Assembly (NCBI GenBank): GCA_902362705.1
Contig: CABIXK010000004.1
Span: forward strand, 153,614-162,217
Source: Rikenellaceae bacterium
GTDB lineage: Bacteria > Bacteroidota > Bacteroidia > Bacteroidales > Rikenellaceae
Reading direction: 5' to 3'
Length of the DNA: 8,604 nucleotides
Shown: piece by piece, positions 1-6,039 of the stretch
How positions within the stretch are numbered: position 1 is the stretch's first letter
Layout: every line of letters begins with the position of its first letter
Translations under genes and position numbers: made by a program
The notes under the pieces: model-generated
Database searches by the model: none
What the model was told of the DNA's origin: nothing
Seen by the model: the letters and a program-made list of their open reading frames with translations, nothing else

Positions 1-12
1 CGCCCGCCCGGG

Positions 13-46
13 GCCGCATCCGGACGGAGCGCCCCTGTCCGGCGGC
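13..46. repeat. GC-rich imperfect inverted repeat in the leader
   Basis: CCGGAC at 20-25 pairs perfectly with GTCCGG at 37-42. Outside a three-base bulge (17-19), GCCG at 13-16 pairs with CGGC at 43-46, giving a possible ten-pair hairpin. No T-run follows on either strand, so it is not a convincing intrinsic terminator. It may be leader structure upstream of the first mannosidase, or chance in very GC-rich DNA. No Bacteroidota-type promoter (TAnnTTTG with an upstream TTTG) is visible in bases 1-72, so the operon promoter probably lies further left. Confidence 0.3.
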
Positions 47-72
47 TCGAAAACCATTCAACCCCAACCGTT

Positions 73-2406
73 ATGAAGCATCTATTGATCGCTCTGCTCG
101 CGGCCTGCCCGGTCGCCATGACCGCCGCGCAGACCCGCCCCGCGACCGACTACGTCGACCCGACGATCGGCACGCGGAGCATGGGCCACGTATTTCCCGG
201 GGCGTGCGTGCCCCACGGGGCCGTGCAGCTGAGCCCCGACACCGAGATGGTGCCCCACAGCATCGACGGCCGCTACCAGCCCGACGCCTACCGCTACTGC
301 GCCGGCTACCAGTGGGACGACCGCACGATCGTGGGCTTCTCGCACACCCACCTAAGCGGCACGGGCCATTCGGACCTGGGCGACATCCTGCTCATGCCCG
401 GGGTGGGGGAGGTGCGCCTCGACCGCGGCACGGCCGACCGGCCCGGGACGGGCTACCGCTCGCGCTTCTCGCACGAGCGGGAGCGCGCCGAGGCGGGATA
501 TTACGCCGTGACGCTCGACGACAGCGGCATCCGTGCCGAGCTGACGGCCACCGAGCGCGTGGGTGTGCACCGCTACACCTTCCCCGCGGGCGCGCGGCAG
601 CACGTGGTCGTGGACCTCGACCACGCCATCTACAACTACGAGGGCAAGACGCGCTGGGCCGCCGTGCGCGTGGAGAACGACACGCTGGTGACCGGCTACC
701 GCATCACCAGCGGCTGGGCGCGCACCAACTACACCTACTTCGCCATGAGCTTCTCGCGGCCGATCGCCGACTACGGCTGTCGCGACCGCCGGCCCCTCGA
801 CTATCGCGGCGGGTGGGGCAAGTTCGACACCTCGCGCCGCTTCCCCGAACTGGCGGGCCGCAGCCTGGCCCTCTGGTTCGACTTCGGCGATGACCCCGCG
901 CCGCTGGAGGTGCGCGTGGCGCTCTCGGCCGTGGGCACCACGGGGGCGCGGGCCAATCTGGAGGCCGAGGCCGCGGGCTGCACGTTCGACGAGCTGGCCG
1001 CGCAGGCGCGCGCCAAATGGGACGAGGCGCTGGGCGCGGTGGAGGCCGAGGGCGACCAAGGGGCGCTGCGCATGCTCTATACGTCGCTCTACCACACGAT
1101 GATAAACCCCTCGGTCTACCAGGACGTAGACGGCCGCTACCGCGGTCTGGACCATGAGATCCACACGGCCGCCCCGGGGCGCACCAACTACACCGTCTTC
1201 TCGCTGTGGGACACCTACCGGGCGCTGCACCCGCTCTTCAATCTGCTGTGGCGCGAGCGCAGCCGCGATCTGGTGGCCTCGATGCTCGACCACTGCGACC
1301 AGAGCGTGCACGGCATCCTGCCCGTGTGGTCGCACATGGGCAACGAGAACTGGTGCATGATCGGCTACCACGGGGTCTCGGTCGTGGGCGACGCCCTCGA
1401 CAAGGGGATCGGCATCGACCCCGGGCGGGCGCTGGAGGCGATGGTGCGCAGCTCCGACTGCGACTACTACGACGGCACGGGCGTCTACAAGGAGCTGGGC
1501 TACGTGCCCGTCGATGTCCGCTCGACGGGCTCGTCGATGACGCTCGAGTACGCCTACGACGACTGGGTCGTCTACCGCACGGCGCTCCGCATGGGTCGCG
1601 ACGACGTGGCCCGGGAGTACCGCCGCCGCGCCCTGAACTACCGCAATGTCTTCGATCCGGCGACGGGCTTCGCGCGGGGCCGCATGAAGGATGGCGGCTG
1701 GAAGCCCGATTTCAACCGCTACGACACCCACGGGCAGGGATTCATCGAGGGCAACTCGTGGAACTACTCGATGTACGTGCCCCACGATCCCGACGGGCTC
1801 ATCGCCCTGATGGGGGGCGACCGACGGTTCACGGCGCGCCTCGACAGCCTCTTCACCGAGTTCCTGCCCGACGAGTACTTCGCCGAGACCGAGGACGTCA
1901 CGCGCGAGGGGCTGCTGGGCATGTATGTCCACGGCAACGAGCCGAGCCACCACGTGCCCTACCTCTATATGTGGACCTCGCAGCCGTGGAAGACCCAGTA
2001 CTGGCTGCGCGAGATCATGGACCGCATGTACCGCCCCGAGGTCGACGGGCTGTGCGGCAACGACGACTGCGGCCAGATGTCGGCATGGTACATCTTCACC
2101 GCCATGGGCTTCTATCCCGTATGCCCGGGCTCGGACCAGTATGTGCTCGGCGCGCCCTACCTGCCCCGCATGAAGGTGCGGCTGGGCGAGGGGGCGTGGC
2201 TGGAGATCCGGGCCCCCGGCGTCTCGTCGAAGAACCGCTACGTGCACGGCGTGCGCCTCAACGGCCGCCCCTGGACGAAGGCCTACCTCACCTACGACGA
2301 TCTGAGGCAGGGCGGCGTGCTGGAGTTCGACATGCGCCCGACGCCCGACCGCCGGCGCCGCTTCCGCGGCGAGGAGCGCCCCTACTCGCTCAGCGCCGAA
2401 CTTTAA
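73..2406 (+). CDS. GH92 family exo-alpha-mannosidase (copy A), exported
   Basis: Predicted secreted glycoside hydrolase family 92 enzyme of 777 residues, a normal length for the family. GH92 enzymes are calcium-dependent, inverting exo-alpha-mannosidases with an N-terminal beta-sandwich and a C-terminal (alpha/alpha)6 domain. Visible family motifs are DYVDPTIGT (26-34), FPGA (about 39-42), GFSHTHLSGTG (88-98), FSLWDTYR (376-383), EGNSWNY starting at E559, HGNEPSHH (620-627) and GNDDCGQMSAWY (662-673). By analogy with characterised GH92 enzymes (recalled, not aligned), E559 is the candidate catalytic acid and the D664/D665 pair belongs to the calcium/base site. The N-terminus is a signal peptide. 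Cleavage after the T-A-A at 17-19 is likely, but LAAC at 9-12 also resembles a lipobox. The frame is open to the left edge, but the ATG at 73 is the start because the signal peptide begins there. It is first of three tightly spaced genes. Linkage specificity (alpha-1,2, 1,3, 1,4 or 1,6) cannot be read from the sequence. Confidence 0.95.
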   Translation: MKHLLIALLAACPVAMTAAQTRPATDYVDPTIGTRSMGHVFPGACVPHGAVQLSPDTEMVPHSIDGRYQPDAYRYCAGYQWDDRTIVGFSHTHLSGTGHSDLGDILLMPGVGEVRLDRGTADRPGTGYRSRFSHERERAEAGYYAVTLDDSGIRAELTATERVGVHRYTFPAGARQHVVVDLDHAIYNYEGKTRWAAVRVENDTLVTGYRITSGWARTNYTYFAMSFSRPIADYGCRDRRPLDYRGGWGKFDTSRRFPELAGRSLALWFDFGDDPAPLEVRVALSAVGTTGARANLEAEAAGCTFDELAAQARAKWDEALGAVEAEGDQGALRMLYTSLYHTMINPSVYQDVDGRYRGLDHEIHTAAPGRTNYTVFSLWDTYRALHPLFNLLWRERSRDLVASMLDHCDQSVHGILPVWSHMGNENWCMIGYHGVSVVGDALDKGIGIDPGRALEAMVRSSDCDYYDGTGVYKELGYVPVDVRSTGSSMTLEYAYDDWVVYRTALRMGRDDVAREYRRRALNYRNVFDPATGFARGRMKDGGWKPDFNRYDTHGQGFIEGNSWNYSMYVPHDPDGLIALMGGDRRFTARLDSLFTEFLPDEYFAETEDVTREGLLGMYVHGNEPSHHVPYLYMWTSQPWKTQYWLREIMDRMYRPEVDGLCGNDDCGQMSAWYIFTAMGFYPVCPGSDQYVLGAPYLPRMKVRLGEGAWLEIRAPGVSSKNRYVHGVRLNGRPWTKAYLTYDDLRQGGVLEFDMRPTPDRRRRFRGEERPYSLSAEL

Positions 2407-2437
2407 ACCCGCTTACGAGAACTTCAACCCTCCCACG

Positions 2438-4726
2438 ATGAAACGACTTCTGGCAGCGATATGCTGCGCGGCCGCCCTCGCGGCGCAGGCCGCCGATCGC
2501 AAGATCGACTACGTGCGGCCGCTCGCAGGCACCGACGGCTTCGGCAACGTCTACCCCGGGGCGCAGGTGCCCTTCGGCGGCATACAGATCAGCCCCGACA
2601 CCGACGACGACTATTACGACGCCGCGGCGGGCTACAAATATGCCCGCCCGACGATCATGGGCTTCTCGCTCAACCACCTGAGCGGCACGGGCATCCCCGA
2701 CCTGGGCGACTTCCTCTTCATGCCGGGCGTGGGCGAAATACGCCTCGACGCCGGCACGCACGACGACCCCGACGCCGGCTACCGCTCGCGCTACAGCCAC
2801 GACGAGGAGTGGTGCTCGCCCGCCTATTACGGCGTGCGGCTGGCGGACAGCGGCGTGAAGGCCGAGATGACGGCCGCCGCGTGCAGCGGCATCCTCCGCT
2901 TCACCTACCCCGAGGCCGACGACGCCTTCATCCTGCTCGACATGGACCACACGCTGTGGTGGAAGTGCCGCTGGTCGAACCTGCGGCTCGAAGACGAGCG
3001 CACGATCTCGGGCTACAAGCTCGTGCAGGGGTGGGGCGCCGAGCGCCACGTCTACTTCCGTGCCGAGTTCTCGGTGCCGCTGGCCGACTTCGGCATCATG
3101 CAGAACGGCAAGCGCGTATGCTACGACACGTCGCGCTTCCGCAGCGACCGCGAGGCGTGGGGCACGGGGCTGCGCTTCTGGGTGCGCTTCGCCACGCGGG
3201 CCGACGAGCAGGTGACCGTGCGCGTGGCCATCTCGTCGGTCGACCCCGAGGGGGCGCGGGGCAACCTGCGCGAGATCGAGGGCCTGACTTTCGACGAGGT
3301 GCGCAGCCGGGGCGAGCAGGCGTGGGAGCGCGAGCTCGCGCGCTTCGAGGTCGAGGGTCCGCAGCGGACGCGGGAGACCTTCTACACCTCGGTCTACCGC
3401 TGCTTCCTCTCTCCGTTCCTCTTCCAGGACGCCGACGGGCGCTTCCGCCAGCACGACAAGAGCATCGGGCGCGCCGAGGGGTTCACCAACTACACCACCT
3501 TCTCGCTGTGGGACACCTACCGCGCCTACCACCCGCTGATGAACCTCGTGCGCCCCGATCTGGCGGCCGACTGGGCCGCCTCGATGCTGGCGCACTACGA
3601 CCGCAGCGCGGAGCGCATGCTGCCCGTGTGGTCGTTCTACGGCAACGAGACCTGGTGCATGATCGGCTATCACGCCGTGTCGGTGCTCGCCGACATGATC
3701 GTCAAGCAGATTCCGGGCATCGACCGCGAGCGGGCCTTCGAGGCGATGAAGCGCACGGCGACCAACCCCCGCTACGACTGTCTGGGAGATTATGCCGAGC
3801 TGGGGTGGGTGCCTTTCGACAAGGAGCGCGAGTCGGTGTCGAAGACCCTCGAGTACGCCTACGACGACTTCTGCATCGCCCAGGCGGCCCGTGCGCTCGG
3901 CCGGCAGGAGGATTGCGACTACTTCCTGCGCCGCTCGCTCTCGTACCGCAACCTGATCGACCCCGAGACGCGCTTCATGCGCGGGCGCGACAGCCGGGGA
4001 CGCTGGCGCACCCCCTTCGCGCCGGTCGCCTACCAGGGGCCCGGCTCGGTGCACGGCTGGGGCGACATCACGGAGGGATTCACGCTGCAATATACGTGGT
4101 ACGTACCCCACGACGTGGCGGGCCACATCGAGCGCGTGGGCCGCGCGCTCTACGAGCGGCGCCTCGACTCGCTCTTCGTGACCGAGCTGCCCGACGACAT
4201 CCCGGGCGCCCACGACATCCAGGGGCGCATCGGCGCCTACTGGCACGGCAACGAGCCCTGCCACCACATCGTCTACCTCTACAACTACCTCGGCCAGCCG
4301 TGGAAGTGCCAGCAGTGGGTGCGCCGCATCTCGGACTCCTTCTACGGCAACGAGCCGGGGTCGCTGAGCGGCAACGACGACTGCGGACAGATGTCGGCGT
4401 GGTATCTTTTCAACACCATGGGATTCTACCCGACGGCGCCGTCGAGCAACGTCTACAACATCGGCTCGCCGACGGTCGAGGGGGTGGCGGTGCACCTCTC
4501 GGGCGGAGGGACGATACGCGTGACGACCGAGAACTGGAGCCCCGAGAACCTCTACGTCCGCCGCATGTATGTCGACGGGCGCGAGTGGGACAAGTCCTAC
4601 ATCGCCTACGACGACATCCGCCGCGGCGCGCACATCCACTTCGTGATGAGCCCGCGCCCGGCCCGCCGGCGTGCCGTGTCCGAGGCGGCCATCCCGCCCT
4701 CGCTTTCGGTGCCGCGGCAGCGATGA
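2438..4726 (+). CDS. GH92 family exo-alpha-mannosidase (copy B), exported
   Basis: Second GH92 enzyme, 762 residues, 31 bases after copy A and surely co-transcribed with it. It starts with a type I signal peptide (MKRLLAAICC, then an alanine-rich stretch ending A-Q-A at 16-18, cleavage near residue 18). Shared landmarks are YPGA (39-42), GFSLNHLSGTG (75-85), FSLWDTY (355-361), HGNEPCHH (603-610) and GNDDCGQMSAW (645-655). The candidate catalytic acid is E546, but its surroundings read TEGFTLQY where copy A has IEGNSWNY; the Asn and Trp of that motif are replaced while the Glu remains. D647/D648 match the acidic pair of the calcium/base site. The two copies are clearly paralogues but differ over most of their length, so this is an old duplication or pairing of two subfamilies rather than a recent copy. 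The divergence suggests a different linkage or aglycone preference, which is inference. Activity itself looks intact. The stop is TGA at 4724-4726. Confidence 0.95.
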   Translation: MKRLLAAICCAAALAAQAADRKIDYVRPLAGTDGFGNVYPGAQVPFGGIQISPDTDDDYYDAAAGYKYARPTIMGFSLNHLSGTGIPDLGDFLFMPGVGEIRLDAGTHDDPDAGYRSRYSHDEEWCSPAYYGVRLADSGVKAEMTAAACSGILRFTYPEADDAFILLDMDHTLWWKCRWSNLRLEDERTISGYKLVQGWGAERHVYFRAEFSVPLADFGIMQNGKRVCYDTSRFRSDREAWGTGLRFWVRFATRADEQVTVRVAISSVDPEGARGNLREIEGLTFDEVRSRGEQAWERELARFEVEGPQRTRETFYTSVYRCFLSPFLFQDADGRFRQHDKSIGRAEGFTNYTTFSLWDTYRAYHPLMNLVRPDLAADWAASMLAHYDRSAERMLPVWSFYGNETWCMIGYHAVSVLADMIVKQIPGIDRERAFEAMKRTATNPRYDCLGDYAELGWVPFDKERESVSKTLEYAYDDFCIAQAARALGRQEDCDYFLRRSLSYRNLIDPETRFMRGRDSRGRWRTPFAPVAYQGPGSVHGWGDITEGFTLQYTWYVPHDVAGHIERVGRALYERRLDSLFVTELPDDIPGAHDIQGRIGAYWHGNEPCHHIVYLYNYLGQPWKCQQWVRRISDSFYGNEPGSLSGNDDCGQMSAWYLFNTMGFYPTAPSSNVYNIGSPTVEGVAVHLSGGGTIRVTTENWSPENLYVRRMYVDGREWDKSYIAYDDIRRGAHIHFVMSPRPARRRAVSEAAIPPSLSVPRQR

Positions 4727-4760
4727 TAAACCGATTCGAACAACGTAACCCAGACATGCC

Positions 4761-5957
4761 ATGAAACATCTGATTGCGGCCCTTGCGGCCCTCGCGATCG
4801 GCTCCTGCGACCGGGAGCCGCTGCGCAACGTCGCCGAGCTGGGCGACGACGACCCCTCGACGGCCTGCGCCGTGCCGGCGGGCGAACCCTTCAGGGTCCT
4901 CTTCGACGGCTTCGAGGCCCCGATGCGCAACTACGAAGTATTCTCGTCGGGCGGGGCCCCGGCGTCGGATCCCGCCGGGTGGGTGCTCTGCGGCTCGCAC
5001 GACGGCCGCCGCTGGGTCGAGCTCGACCGCCGCGAGGGCGCCTCGTTCTGCTCTCGCTTCCAGCCCCTCGCGGGGCGGATCGCCCAACCCTCCGACTATG
5101 CGGCCTACCGGCTGGAGTTCTTCCCGCAGTCGGGCGCCGACACGGTGGCCGTGGGCGAGGTCCGCTTCCGCGACCGCGACCGCGAGGCCGGGTGGAGCGC
5201 CTTCGTCTATCCCGAAGTGCGCTTCGAGGTGCTCTCGCCCGAGACCGAAGGGGCGGCGATCTACGCCCGTCTGGTGCAGCGGCCCGACGACTACATCCGC
5301 CACCACGCCCGCAAGGTGGCCGAAGAGCTCTTCTACTCGGCCGCCGACACGATGAACGCCGTGGGGCGCATCGACTACACGCTCAGCGACTACGAGGGCG
5401 TATCGGCCAAGTCGGGCACCCCGGCCGCCACGTCGATCGTCTACAGCACGCGCCACATCGAGCGCTCGGCCGTCGAGTCGCTCGCCAAGCTCGACTACGA
5501 GACGCGCGGCGTGCTCTTCCACGAGCTGGTCCACGCCTACCAGTTCGAGCCCAGGGGCATCGGCACCTACTCGACCAACCGCGAGTTCTGGGCCTGCATC
5601 GAGGGGCTGGCCGACGCCGTGCGCGCCCAGGCGGGCTACTTCGACGCGGAGGCGCTGCGCCGCCCGGGCGGACACTGGCTCGACGGATACCGCACCACGG
5701 GATTCTTCCTGCAGTGGCTCACCACGCTGCGTCCCGACGCGCTGCGCGAGTTCCACGTCACGGTGCGCGACCTCGAGCCGTGGAGCTTCGACGGCGCCAT
5801 GCGCGCGATGTTCGGCCCCGAGCGGGGTATCGAGCGCATGTGGGCCGAGTATCAGGAGTTCCTCGCCGCGGAGCAGGCCGGGGCGGAGCGGCAGATGCAG
5901 GCGGAGCGGCAGGCCGGGGCGCAGGCGGAACAGCGGGCGCAGGCTGCCGGCCGGTAG
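4761..5957 (+). CDS. Discoidin-BSP family metallopeptidase lipoprotein
   Basis: A 398-residue putative lipoprotein: the short hydrophobic signal ends in the lipobox I-G-S-C with Cys16 as the lipidated residue. Residues about 24-137 look like an F5/8 type C (discoidin-like) carbohydrate-binding module: DDDPST at 29-34, GWVLCGSHDGRRW at 73-85, a YRLEF strand, and closing strand VGEVRF at 131-136. Residues about 140-370 match the plant/bacterial basic secretory protein (BSP) peptidase family. They carry HELVH at 254-258 (putative zinc ligands H254 and H258, catalytic E255), IEGLAD with E281 and D285 as candidates for the third ligand, and a WLDGY-type segment followed by an LW/MW..Y helix typical of the family. 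The tail from about 372 is built from Ala, Gln, Glu, Arg and Gly in short repeats. It is last in the GH92 operon, 34 bases after copy B, and probably cleaves proteins whose mannose glycans the GH92 enzymes trim. The substrate is unproven; the BSP assignment is strong and the discoidin call fairly strong. Confidence 0.87.
   Translation: MKHLIAALAALAIGSCDREPLRNVAELGDDDPSTACAVPAGEPFRVLFDGFEAPMRNYEVFSSGGAPASDPAGWVLCGSHDGRRWVELDRREGASFCSRFQPLAGRIAQPSDYAAYRLEFFPQSGADTVAVGEVRFRDRDREAGWSAFVYPEVRFEVLSPETEGAAIYARLVQRPDDYIRHHARKVAEELFYSAADTMNAVGRIDYTLSDYEGVSAKSGTPAATSIVYSTRHIERSAVESLAKLDYETRGVLFHELVHAYQFEPRGIGTYSTNREFWACIEGLADAVRAQAGYFDAEALRRPGGHWLDGYRTTGFFLQWLTTLRPDALREFHVTVRDLEPWSFDGAMRAMFGPERGIERMWAEYQEFLAAEQAGAERQMQAERQAGAQAEQRAQAAGR
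5874..5936 (+). repeat. Short direct repeats encoding an A/Q/E/R-rich tail
   Basis: The 12-mer CAGGCCGGGGCG occurs at 5874-5885 and again at 5910-5921, 36 bases apart. A second 12-mer, GCGGAGCGGCAG, occurs at 5883-5894 and 5901-5912, 18 bases apart, with a degenerate version (GCGGAACAGCGG) at 5925-5936. All spacings are multiples of three, so the repeats stay in frame and encode a roughly six-residue pattern (AERQ-type units) at residues 372-394 of the metallopeptidase. This looks like replication-slippage growth of a flexible or weakly helical tail after the catalytic domain. Confidence 0.7.
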
Positions 5958-5976
5958 CCGCCGGCTCTCCGGCGGC
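5957..5976. repeat. Perfect 8-bp GC hairpin at the end of the operon
   Basis: GCCGCCGG (5957-5964) pairs with CCGGCGGC (5969-5976) around the loop CTCT. The first base is the last base of the metallopeptidase TAG stop codon. It has no T-run of its own. It sits four bases before the terminator stem, so it may help transcript release or protect the 3' end of the operon mRNA against exonucleases. The role is inferred. Confidence 0.5.
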
Positions 5977-5981
5977 ACGGA

Positions 5982-6017
5982 AAAAGGGTGCCCGAGCTTC
6001 GGCCCGGGCACCCTTTT
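5982..6017. terminator. Bidirectional intrinsic terminator between convergent genes
   Basis: The arms 5982-5997 and 6002-6017 form a 16-position stem closed by the loop TTCG at 5998-6001, with C-G closing as in the very stable cUUCGg tetraloop. Read on the plus strand there is one A.C mismatch (5995/6004). Read on the minus strand the same position becomes a G.U wobble, so the stem is unbroken. The outer stem is A-rich on the left and T-rich on the right, giving TTTT at 6014-6017 for the plus-strand operon and TTTTT at 5985-5981 for the minus-strand lptD. It lies 24 bases after the metallopeptidase stop and 22 bases after the lptD stop, where a shared terminator is expected. Confidence 0.88.
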
Positions 6018-6039
6018 CTCATGTGCGTGCGGTGCGGCG

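Noticed and set aside
1..72. Promoter or end of an upstream gene in the leader
   Set aside because: No TAnnTTTG-type element is present. The only plus-strand stop that could end an upstream gene here is the TGA at 74-76 overlapping the first ATG, which any gene starting ATGA produces; 24 codons of unremarkable sequence are too little to claim a gene.
352..2247. 631-codon open frame antisense to GH92 copy A
   Set aside because: Its product is rich in Ala, Val, His and Arg without any recognisable fold, and it mirrors a real GH92 gene. Long antisense frames are expected where GC is this high and stop codons are rare.
2461..4764. 767-codon plus-strand frame inside GH92 copy B
   Set aside because: Arg/Pro/Leu-rich shadow frame of the real gene; no domain resemblance. 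Only its last 14 codons were considered separately as a possible coupling ORF.
2390..4930. 846-codon open frame antisense to GH92 copy B and its flanks
   Set aside because: It crosses both intergenic gaps and has a shadow-like low-complexity composition, while the opposite strand holds a clear enzyme with conserved motifs.
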